Under the pieces are notes generated by a model. The model had not been told where the DNA came from and searched no databases. It saw only the letters and a program-made list of their open reading frames with translations. Positions 1 through 5,109 of a stretch of DNA of 8,122 nucleotides are shown here, in pieces. How positions within the stretch are numbered: position 1 is the first letter of the stretch; each line of letters begins with the position of its first letter. Position numbers and translations under genes: made by a program. Origin of the DNA: Bacteroidales bacterium (GTDB taxonomy: Bacteria; Bacteroidota; Bacteroidia; Bacteroidales; VadinHA17); assembly GCA_025455535.1 (NCBI GenBank), contig JALOMM010000067.1, positions 1 through 8,122 of the forward strand, given 5' to 3'.

Positions 1-530
1 CATTCGCATGCCAGGTTGCGGGTCAGCATCTTGAGCCCTCCCTTGGCTGCAGCATAGGCAGAGACTGTCTCACGCCCCAGCTCACTCATCATCGAACAGA
101 TGTTGATGATCTTGCCGCCCCCCTTCTTAATCATGCCGGGGGCGACTGCCTTTGACATGATGAAGGGACCGGTGAGGTCAATATCTATCACCTCCCGGAA
201 CTCTGCCGGAGACATTTCGAGGGCAGGTATTCTTTTTATTATACCTGCATTGTTTACCAGTATGTCAATAACTCCGACTTCGCTGCTTATCTTCGCGATG
301 CTGCTTCTGACAGCCTCCTCGTCGGTGACGTCAAAGAGGTATCCCCTGGCGTCAATGCCTGAGTCATGATATTCCTTCAGGGCATTCTCCACTCTTTCAG
401 GATTCCTGTCGTTGAAAACGATCGAAGCACCTGCTGATGCAAGTGCCTTTGCCATTGCCATCCCGATACCGTATGAGGCCCCAGTGACAAGGGCTGTTTT
501 GCCGTCAAGACGAAACTGGTCAAGTATCAT
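1..530 (-). CDS. kduD: KduD-like short-chain dehydrogenase (2-dehydro-3-deoxy-D-gluconate 5-dehydrogenase / gluconate 5-dehydrogenase type), partial
   Basis: The first 176 codons of a classical SDR oxidoreductase; the 3' end lies beyond the window edge. The start MILDQFRLDGKTALVTG resembles KduD. The nucleotide-binding TGxxxGxG is at residues 16-23, NNAG at 93-96, catalytic Ser at 146 and the YxxxK pair at Tyr159/Lys163. The stretch from IINICSMMSE to the window edge is, from memory, very like the Bacteroides proteins annotated as gluconate 5-dehydrogenase. With KduI immediately upstream, the likely reaction is NAD(P)H-dependent reduction of the KduI product (2,5-diketo-3-deoxygluconate) to KDG in the cytoplasm. 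The residue where many SDRs have a catalytic Asn is Asp118 here (VIDIDL). The start is supported by AAGGA eight bases upstream and by the 24-bp gap to kduI, which suggests one transcript. Exact substrate is inferred from context; the SDR family assignment is firm. Confidence 0.88.
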   Translation of the reverse strand, partial: MILDQFRLDGKTALVTGASYGIGMAMAKALASAGASIVFNDRNPERVENALKEYHDSGIDARGYLFDVTDEEAVRSSIAKISSEVGVIDILVNNAGIIKRIPALEMSPAEFREVIDIDLTGPFIMSKAVAPGMIKKGGGKIINICSMMSELGRETVSAYAAAKGGLKMLTRNLACE

Positions 531-538
531 AAGTGAAT

Positions 539-543
539 TCCTT
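539..543 (-). promoter_or_regulatory. Ribosome binding site of the kduD-like gene
   Basis: AAGGA on the minus strand, eight bases before the ATG at 530. It lies in the 24-bp gap after the kduI stop codon and supports the chosen start. Confidence 0.5.
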
Positions 544-554
544 TATTGGTTGCT

Positions 555-1397
555 TTACCGGAGATCAGTCGCTTTGAGAAAGTCCTGGTCACCGTAGTCC
601 AGATTCTCTCCTGCCATCCCCCAGATGAATGTGTAGTTTGATGTTGCAGTTGCAGAATGTATAGACCACTGCGGCGAGATAACAGCTTCATTGTTCTTCA
701 TCCAGATGTGTCTTGTCTCGTCGGGCTGGCCCATGAAATGGCAGACAACGTTGCCTTCCGGCACCTCGAAATAAAAATAAACCTCCATTCTCCGGCCGTG
801 GGTATGAGGAGGCATCGTATTCCATACGCTTCCCGGCTTAAGCTCTGTCATACCCATCTGCAGCTGGCAGGTCTCAAGCACCTCCCTGACAAGCATCTTG
901 TTAATGATCCTGTGGTTGGCTGCCTCCGGCGACCCCATCTCCGTCTGTATTGCTTCGTTCCTTGTTACCTTCCTGTCAGGAAAATTACGGTGTGCCGGTG
1001 TCGAGCAGAAGTAGAAGAGAGCCGGGTTATCACTGTCGATGCTTTCGAAGAATACATCCCTGTCGCCTGAGCCGATGTATAGTGACTCCTTGTAATCAAG
1101 GCTGTACGGAGTGTCGCCGACCATCACCCTGCCTGCTCCGCCAACATTATATATGCCCAGCTCACGGCGGTGAAGGAAGAATGATGCCTTTACCTCTTCC
1201 ACAGGCTCAAGCCTCAGGCTCTCACCTACAGGCTTGGCCCCTCCAGCAATCATACGGTCATAAAGGGAGTAGACCATTGATACTGTGTTGTCAGTGAATA
1301 TGTTGCTGACAAGGTGCTCCTTCCTCAGGCGTTGTGTGTCCCACTGTCTCACGTCACCAGGATGAGCCGCATATCTGATCTCGATGGTTGTTTTCAT
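555..1397 (-). CDS. kduI: 5-dehydro-4-deoxy-D-glucuronate isomerase (5-keto-4-deoxyuronate isomerase) KduI
   Basis: A full-length 280-aa protein (the E. coli enzyme is 278 aa) of the KduI/IolB cupin family. It isomerises 5-dehydro-4-deoxy-D-glucuronate, formed from unsaturated uronates released by polysaccharide lyases, to the diketo acid that the KduD partner reduces. The zinc site is complete: His198 and His200 in PPHTHGRRMEVYFYF, Glu205, and His247 in QWSIHSAT, two residues offset from the E. coli ligands as I recall them. Other family stretches are ASFFLHRRELGIYNVGG (71-87) and IWGMAGEN (258-265). The ATG at 1397 has no obvious Shine-Dalgarno sequence, as is common in Bacteroidota. It is the first gene of the visible operon, followed by the kduD-like gene. 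Cytoplasmic; no signal peptide. This indicates growth on uronate-containing polysaccharides; no lyase or transporter is visible here. Confidence 0.96.
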   Translation of the reverse strand: MKTTIEIRYAAHPGDVRQWDTQRLRKEHLVSNIFTDNTVSMVYSLYDRMIAGGAKPVGESLRLEPVEEVKASFFLHRRELGIYNVGGAGRVMVGDTPYSLDYKESLYIGSGDRDVFFESIDSDNPALFYFCSTPAHRNFPDRKVTRNEAIQTEMGSPEAANHRIINKMLVREVLETCQLQMGMTELKPGSVWNTMPPHTHGRRMEVYFYFEVPEGNVVCHFMGQPDETRHIWMKNNEAVISPQWSIHSATATSNYTFIWGMAGENLDYGDQDFLKATDLR

Positions 1398-1498
1398 AAC
1401 ATCAGGTTCTGATAATACAAAAGTCGTTTAAAAAAAATAAAAAAGTTGCAGAATCAGGTTAAAGTTGTGTACTAATTGGGACGGGGCAGGCTTCGCGG

Positions 1499-1517
1499 CC
1501 CTTCGACAAACTCAGGG
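1499..1517. repeat. CCCTTCGACAAACTCAGGG interspersed-type element
   Basis: A 19-bp imperfect inverted repeat (CCCT / AGGG ends around a TCGACAAACTC core). From memory, close variants such as CCCTGAGCTTGTCGAAGGG occur many times in intergenic DNA of diverse environmental bacteria. Only one copy is in this window, so repeat status is from memory, not seen here. Confidence 0.45.
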
Positions 1518-1535
1518 CAGGGGGCGAGGGGCAGG
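1515..1535. repeat. Heptamer tandem repeat, G-rich (3 units)
   Basis: Three consecutive 7-bp units: GGGCAGG, GGGCGAG, GGGCAGG, overlapping the end of the CCCTTCGA element. Imperfect, but the 7-bp period is clear. Confidence 0.6.
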
Positions 1536-1538
1536 GGG

Positions 1539-1572
1539 CCCTCCTTCTCCGCCAAATGGCGGATACGGAGGG
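1539..1572. repeat. Inverted repeat / hairpin in the kduI upstream spacer
   Basis: Arms CCCTCC-TTC-TCCGCC and GGCGGA-TAC-GGAGGG around an AAAT loop: two perfect 6-bp stems separated by a 3x3 internal mismatch. No T-run follows on the plus strand, nor on the minus strand, so it does not look like an intrinsic terminator. It may be an interspersed palindromic repeat. Confidence 0.6.
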
Positions 1573-1597
1573 TGAAACGAGGGAGCAACAGTTGGAA

Positions 1598-1625
1598 ATT
1601 TGCGATTTGCGATTTGCGATTTGCG
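1598..1625. repeat. Perfect heptamer tandem repeat (ATTTGCG)x4
   Basis: Four exact consecutive copies of ATTTGCG. Directly visible; resembles the heptameric short tandem repeats known from some bacterial spacers. Confidence 0.95.
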
Positions 1626-1659
1626 AATAGTCATAGAATAGATATCAGGCAGTAGTGTT

Positions 1660-1695
1660 GACCGTCGGACCGTCGGATTGCAAGACCGCAAGACC
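1660..1695. repeat. Two octamer duplications (GACCGTCG x2, GCAAGACC x2)
   Basis: GACCGTCG is repeated exactly at 1660-1667 and 1668-1675, and GCAAGACC at 1680-1687 and 1688-1695. Both sit just after the 3' end of the minus-strand barrel-protein gene, which ends at 1719. Confidence 0.9.
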
Positions 1696-1718
1696 ATCAG
1701 AAAGCGCAGCGTCAGCAG

Positions 1719-2477
1719 CTAGAACCTGAATCCCAGCTTTATCTCGAGCCTGTTGTAGTAATAGAAGAAATCTTCGGTAGAGGAGGTTGAGGTGGTGACT
1801 GTCTCCTTGGTCCTGAAGTACCTGTATGCGAAGCTCATGTAGGTCTCCATGTCACCTGCCGAGAATGATGCACCCAGACCTAACGTGGCTGTCGGACCGC
1901 CCTTGTATTCACGTTCTTCAGTGTACCAGTAATCAACGGGATAGATGCTTGACCACATCGGGTAATAGATCATCTCATCCTCGTTCTCCGATATCATGGC
2001 CATGTATCCTGCGCGTCCGAAGAAGAACGGGGAAGTGCGGCTCTCCCTGAGATAAAACCTGAAGCCTGCATACAGAGGGGCGTAGGAATGACCTATGAAC
2101 TCGAGGCCTGATCCTGCTTCCACCATATACCGTGTCCCGAACGTGTAACCTCCGCTGAGGCCGAATGAGAACGGGGCAGGATACTGACTGTTTTGCGGAC
2201 CGGCGAGAAACCCTATTTCAGTTCCCGCTCCAAAACCCTGTACTTTCCTGGTAACGGTTGCTTTATCATATATTACATAATGGTCTACCTCGGTGCTGTC
2301 AAAGACAAAGAGGCTGCCGTCAGAGGTACGGACTGAAACCTTGTTTCCTGAAACCTGCTCCATCTTTCCAAAGATCTGGCTCCCGTTTTTAAGGTACAGG
2401 GCGTCTTTATTTTTCTGAGAATAAGACTGAGTGCTGAAAATCAGCAGTATTGCAGCAATAATGACCGGGGTTTTCAT
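1719..2477 (-). CDS. Secreted outer-membrane beta-barrel protein of unknown function
   Basis: A 252-aa protein with a clear Sec signal peptide (hydrophobic core VIIAAILLIF, probable cleavage after SYS20). Residues about 25-70 form a small beta-rich domain (LYLKNGSQIFGKMEQV, VSVRTSDGSLFVFD) of the kind found in Bacteroidota envelope proteins that begin with a KNGS-type motif. From about residue 80 the sequence alternates hydrophobic and polar residues in strands: FSFGLSGGYTFG, YAPLYAGFRFYL, SPFFFGRAGYMAMI, TATLGLGASFSAG, METYMSFAYRYFR. It ends LEIKLGFRF, with the C-terminal Phe that typifies Bam-inserted barrels. I estimate about eight strands. A Tyr/Trp-rich loop lies at 171-185 (YYPMWSSIYPVDYWY). 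It is divergently oriented to the LVIVD lipoprotein gene across 70 bp, so the two may be co-regulated. No specific ligand or enzyme activity can be read. Confidence 0.85.
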   Translation of the reverse strand: MKTPVIIAAILLIFSTQSYSQKNKDALYLKNGSQIFGKMEQVSGNKVSVRTSDGSLFVFDSTEVDHYVIYDKATVTRKVQGFGAGTEIGFLAGPQNSQYPAPFSFGLSGGYTFGTRYMVEAGSGLEFIGHSYAPLYAGFRFYLRESRTSPFFFGRAGYMAMISENEDEMIYYPMWSSIYPVDYWYTEEREYKGGPTATLGLGASFSAGDMETYMSFAYRYFRTKETVTTSTSSTEDFFYYYNRLEIKLGFRF

Positions 2478-2547
2478 TTACATCATGGTTAAGGTTTCAC
2501 ACTTTTGCATGGTTTTTGCACAGAGTAAAAGTGCAAAAGCCTTATCT
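2478..2547. promoter_or_regulatory. Divergent promoter region with three TTTTGCA boxes
   Basis: The 70 bp between two divergent starts must hold both promoters. TTTTGCA occurs at 2503-2509 and 2514-2520 (11 bp apart, about one helical turn) and inverted as TGCAAAA at 2532-2538. The outer pair extends to an 8-bp inverted repeat, CTTTTGCA / TGCAAAAG (2502-2509 / 2532-2539). A weak plus-strand promoter candidate is TTTG (2504-2507) and TAAAAGTG (2526-2533), spacing 18, with two mismatches in the second box. No known regulator site is recognised. Confidence 0.45.
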
Positions 2548-3813
2548 ATGAAAACAAAAATCGTTCCAATTTTAGTGTTGCTGGCGATCCTTACATCTTG
2601 CGAAGAGAAAATTTACCGTGAGTATGAGGGGAACGCCCCGGTCTATCTGTCTTATGCAGAGCTCAGAAGTTCAGTCGCTTCAGAGGCAGGAAGAACTCTT
2701 GAACACCCGGGAAAGATATATTTTAAGGATGACTATATTTTCATCATTGAAAACCTGGAGGGATTTCATGTTTACGACAACACCAATCCGGCAGCACCTG
2801 TACACAAGACTTTTATAAAGGTTCCGGGAGCTGTTGACATCTCTATTGCTGGCTATATAATATATGTAGACAGTTATGTTGATCTGGTGGTCCTCGATGC
2901 AGAGGATATCAATAATATACACGAGGTATCGAGGGTGAAGGATGTCTTCCCTTACCTGGTACCGGAGACCGGCAACGACCTCCCTGTCGGTAAGGTAGAT
3001 CAGGATAAGGGTGTGGTAGTAGCTTACGAGATCAGACGGATAAGGGAAAAGGTGGAGAGCTATACCTATCCGAGATATCCTATAGTTTATGACGGTGTAG
3101 CTGAGAGATTCAATACAAACGGAGGTTCTTCTGGTGTCAGCGGTTCGGGCATAGGCACTGGAGGGTCAATGGCACGGTTCGGGATAAAGGGTAATGTTCT
3201 TTATGCAGTTGACAACAGTGCCATAAATGTCTTCGACATTTCTGACAGGGTGAAGCCGAAGAAGTTTTCCAGCAGCGGTGCCTGGTGGGGTATTGAGACT
3301 ATGTTCCTGACAGACAAGTATATGTTCCTGGGGACGACAACGGGGGTGGCGGTCTTCAATCTTGCCGTTCCTCTGAATCCGACCTATATCTCGTTTTACA
3401 ACCATTTCCGCAGCTGTGACCCTGTGATAGTTGACGGTGATATTGCATACGCCACCCTGCGCACGGGAACAACCTGCGGAGGAACAGCGAGCAGGCTTGA
3501 CGTAATTGATATTGAACCCATTACCACTCCGTCGCTGCTGCAGACATACCCTATGACCAATCCTTACGGTCTGGCGAAGGACGGTGACCTGCTCTTTGTA
3601 TGTGACGGCACTGACGGACTTAAGATATATGATGCATCGGATTATTTGCACATCACTCAGCACCTCCTTTACTCATATCCCTCTCTGAAGGCATATGACG
3701 CCATACCGCTTGGCTCTGTGCTTGTGATGATAGGTGATGACGGACTTTACCAGTATGATTATTCAAACCCGGCCAATATTGTAATGATAAGCCATATTGG
3801 CGTGGATGATTAA
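2548..3813 (+). CDS. LVIVD-repeat beta-propeller lipoprotein
   Basis: A 421-aa lipoprotein. The signal peptide MKTKIVPILVLLAILTSC has a lipobox LTSC with the lipidated Cys at 18, followed by EE, so surface or periplasmic anchoring is expected. The body carries several short beta-blade repeats of the LVIVD family: YIFIIENLEGFHVYDNTNP (63-81), IIYVDSYVDLVVLDAEDI (104-121), VLYAVDNSAINVFDISD (217-233), MFLGTTTGVAVFNLAVP (259-275), IAYATLRTGTTCGGTA (299-314) with LDVIDI following, and LLFVCDGTDGLKIYDAS (348-364). A Gly/Ser-rich linker lies at about 192-207. Such propellers usually mediate binding; no catalytic motif is visible. I start at the ATG at 2548. The frame stays open to an ATG at 2431, but those 39 residues hide the signal peptide and overlap the divergent gene. 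It probably functions at the envelope with the neighbouring barrel protein, which is inference from proximity only. Confidence 0.88.
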   Translation: MKTKIVPILVLLAILTSCEEKIYREYEGNAPVYLSYAELRSSVASEAGRTLEHPGKIYFKDDYIFIIENLEGFHVYDNTNPAAPVHKTFIKVPGAVDISIAGYIIYVDSYVDLVVLDAEDINNIHEVSRVKDVFPYLVPETGNDLPVGKVDQDKGVVVAYEIRRIREKVESYTYPRYPIVYDGVAERFNTNGGSSGVSGSGIGTGGSMARFGIKGNVLYAVDNSAINVFDISDRVKPKKFSSSGAWWGIETMFLTDKYMFLGTTTGVAVFNLAVPLNPTYISFYNHFRSCDPVIVDGDIAYATLRTGTTCGGTASRLDVIDIEPITTPSLLQTYPMTNPYGLAKDGDLLFVCDGTDGLKIYDASDYLHITQHLLYSYPSLKAYDAIPLGSVLVMIGDDGLYQYDYSNPANIVMISHIGVDD

Positions 3814-3855
3814 TCAGGTGATTGGCAGTACTCAGTCGGCAGTCAGTATATAGCT

Positions 3856-3883
3856 GAAGACGGGAGACGGAAGACCGAAGACG
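3856..3883. repeat. Heptamer tandem repeat, GAAGACG type (4 units)
   Basis: Four consecutive 7-bp units: GAAGACG, GGAGACG, GAAGACC, GAAGACG. They sit in the 110-bp spacer between the convergent LVIVD and zinc-ribbon genes. No convincing terminator hairpin with a T-run is seen in this spacer. Confidence 0.85.
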
Positions 3884-3892
3884 GAAGGCTTC

Positions 3893-3920
3893 CTACTGCC
3901 TATTGCCTAATGCCTACTGC
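3893..3920. repeat. Heptamer tandem repeat, CTACTGC type (4 units)
   Basis: Four consecutive 7-bp units: CTACTGC, CTATTGC, CTAATGC, CTACTGC, then a partial CTGC that runs into the stop codon region of the minus-strand gene ending at 3924. Confidence 0.85.
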
Positions 3921-3923
3921 CTG

Positions 3924-4337
3924 CTAAAGATACTTCCTGTCCTCCTCCGGAATATCGAAGTACTTGTCGTACAGAGAAGCGTCAGGACCCTTCTTCTCCA
4001 CACCGGAGTCAGTAAGCTTATAGGTACACTTTTCGCCGGCAATGCCCGAGAAATAAATATCAAACTCCTTGTGCTTTTCATCTATCATTATCAGCCTGAC
4101 CAGGTGAGGATATCTCATGCTGTTAAGCTGTGAGTGGCAGATGGGACACGTATAGATATATTCGACTCCGTCCTCTATCCTGAATGAAGAATGGGTCGTT
4201 TTTGTGTAGTTACCCAGCTCGGGGTTGAGAAATACCAGCCCTCGTACAGAACTGTTCATTTTCGTTGCAGCAAGGACGATAGACGATTTTACTGTCAGGT
4301 GTCCCCTGCATGCTTTACAGAGATATTCGAGTGCCAT
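3924..4337 (-). CDS. Conserved small protein with two CxxC pairs (zinc-ribbon-like), function unknown
   Basis: A 137-aa soluble protein without signal peptide or membrane segment. Two CxxC knuckles, Cys7/Cys10 (YLCKACRGHL) and Cys64/Cys67 (YTCPICHSQL), are about 54 residues apart and could bind one zinc or iron; a fifth Cys is at 104 (AGEKCTYKL). Each knuckle is followed by a short helix- or strand-like segment, and the middle (RGLVFLNPELGNYT) is beta-rich. It recalls uncharacterised Bacteroidota proteins with the same MALEYLCK start, but I know no function. It is transcribed divergently from the hydrogenase operon across 291 bp. The start is well supported by AGGAGG six bases upstream. It may be a redox or stress related accessory protein, but that is speculation. 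Confidence 0.8.
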   Translation of the reverse strand: MALEYLCKACRGHLTVKSSIVLAATKMNSSVRGLVFLNPELGNYTKTTHSSFRIEDGVEYIYTCPICHSQLNSMRYPHLVRLIMIDEKHKEFDIYFSGIAGEKCTYKLTDSGVEKKGPDASLYDKYFDIPEEDRKYL

Positions 4338-4343
4338 AATTAA

Positions 4344-4349
4344 CCTCCT
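4344..4349 (-). promoter_or_regulatory. Strong ribosome binding site (AGGAGG) of the zinc-ribbon-like gene
   Basis: A full AGGAGG on the minus strand, six bases from the ATG at 4337. It stands out because the other genes here, apart from the kduD-like one, have poor or no Shine-Dalgarno sequences. Confidence 0.75.
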
Positions 4350-4396
4350 GGTTATCTATTTGTTTGCGCTTTGATTTAACTGTTTGCTGTTATTGT

Positions 4397-4427
4397 CCAA
4401 TATAGGCATTTTTTTTGAAAAAAGCAA
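4397..4427 (-). promoter_or_regulatory. Candidate Bacteroidota sigma-A promoter for the zinc-ribbon-like gene
   Basis: On the minus strand, TTG (4427-4425), a 20-bp spacer, then TATATTGG (4404-4397), which fits TAnnTTTG with one mismatch. Spacing is within the range known for Bacteroidota. It implies a leader of roughly 50 bases before the ATG at 4337. Confidence 0.45.
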
Positions 4428-4552
4428 CCTCTTTAAATTTATCGGTATAACCATTTCCCTTCCCTTCATTACTGCCGGCATCAGTGACCGGTTGTTAATA
4501 TTATTTGATTTCTTCTCATAAACATGATATAAGTAAGGTTTTTAAATATCCA

Positions 4553-4570
4553 TTGTTATTAATTTCACAA
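4553..4570 (+). promoter_or_regulatory. Rex-like operator (NADH/NAD+ redox repressor site)
   Basis: TTGTTATTAATTTCACAA is 18 bp long with the architecture of a Rex site (TTGTGAA-N4-TTCACAA). The right half-site is perfect and the left half matches five of seven positions. It lies 58 bp before the hydC start, where a repressor would block transcription. Rex is known to control NAD-linked fermentation and hydrogenase genes in several phyla. No rex gene is in the window, so regulation is inference. Confidence 0.5.
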
Positions 4571-4628
4571 CCGAAAATTTTATCTTTTTATTTAGTTTAA
4601 CCAATTAATTAATTAAAAATCAATTCAT

Positions 4629-5093
4629 ATGTATCACACTGGTAATCTTGTGAAGGATCTGGCTGAGAAACATGGCCGGAAGAGAGAGAGCCTGATGCCG
4701 ATCCTGCAGGATATTGTTAGAAAGTACAACTACCTTACTGATGAAGCTATGGTAGAAGTGGCAACTGAGCTCGACATCTCGGCAGCAGAAGTTTACGGGA
4801 CAGCTTCATTCTATACCTTCCTGGACACAGTTCCCAGGGGTAAGAATGTCATCAGGGTATGCAAGACCATAACCTGTTCAATGAAAGGGAAGATTGACAT
4901 AATCAATGCAATCGAAGATACTCTCAGGATAAAGGTCGGTGAGACAACTCCCGACAGGATGTTTACCCTGCTTGAAACAAACTGTATAGGATGGTGTCAC
5001 AAAGCTCCGGCCATTCTTATAAATGACATGCCCTATACTGACCTGACGCCTGAGTCAGTGGTTGATATCATTAAGGATTATATGCGCAGATAA
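4629..5093 (+). CDS. hydC: [FeFe]-hydrogenase subunit HydC, NuoE-like [2Fe-2S] protein
   Basis: A 154-aa protein of the 24-kDa/NuoE family, thioredoxin-like fold with an N-terminal helical bundle (about 1-65: LMPILQDIVRKYNYLTDEAM, then AAEVYGTASFYTFL). The [2Fe-2S] ligands are complete: Cys78-x4-Cys83 (VCKTITC) and Cys119-x3-Cys123 (NCIGWC). It usually sits on the NuoF-like subunit and holds one cluster near the flavin. It is the first gene of hydC-hydB-hydA, 16 bp before hydB. It has no extra C-terminal domain. The ATG at 4629 lacks a Shine-Dalgarno sequence but is preceded by the A/T-rich leader usual in Bacteroidota. Complex I is excluded as the host complex by the H-cluster protein encoded two genes on. 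Confidence 0.93.
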   Translation: MYHTGNLVKDLAEKHGRKRESLMPILQDIVRKYNYLTDEAMVEVATELDISAAEVYGTASFYTFLDTVPRGKNVIRVCKTITCSMKGKIDIINAIEDTLRIKVGETTPDRMFTLLETNCIGWCHKAPAILINDMPYTDLTPESVVDIIKDYMRR

Positions 5094-5109
5094 AGAAACC
5101 GGTTACGAA

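Larger units (their letters stand above)
1398..1718. other. Intergenic spacer without a credible gene, rich in short repeats
   Basis: 321 bp between the start of kduI and the end of the barrel-protein gene, both on the minus strand. An open frame (1512-1697, minus) exists but is low complexity, has no family likeness and runs through tandem repeats, so I do not call it a gene. The first ~60 bases upstream of kduI are A/T-rich (1420-1445) and probably hold its promoter, but I see no good TTG / TAnnTTTG pair. The rest is made of the repeats listed separately. Confidence 0.75.
4338..4628. other. A/T-rich divergent intergenic region upstream of the hydrogenase operon
   Basis: 291 bp with no plausible gene. 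It holds the minus-strand promoter and RBS listed above and a Rex-like operator near the operon. TTAATTAATTAA occurs just before hydC (4605-4616). I did not find a good plus-strand TTG / TAnnTTTG pair; TATCTTTT at 4581-4588 matches the second box except for the last base, but the nearest TTG is 25 bp away, which is too far. Confidence 0.6.

Noticed and set aside
657..1070. 137-codon open frame antisense to kduI
   Set aside because: Entirely inside kduI, with composition that follows from the kduI codons.
1598..1695. CRISPR array
   Set aside because: The repeats are 7-8 bp and contiguous, without spacers; no cas genes are near.
1512..1697. 61-codon open frame on the minus strand in the repeat-rich spacer
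   Set aside because: It is low complexity (Pro/Gly-rich end), spans the ATTTGCG array and the hairpin, and resembles no family; best explained by repeats.
2431..2547. Upstream extension of the LVIVD lipoprotein frame
   Set aside because: It would overlap the divergent barrel gene and place the lipoprotein signal 39 residues inside the protein; the ATG at 2548 gives a normal lipobox signal.
3166..3663. 165-codon open frame antisense to the LVIVD lipoprotein gene
   Set aside because: It lies wholly inside a well-supported gene and has no domain or signal; a shadow frame.
4492..4509. Second Rex-like site TTGTTAATATTATTTGAT
   Set aside because: Only the left half-site matches; the right half shows no TTCACAA or TTAACAA likeness.
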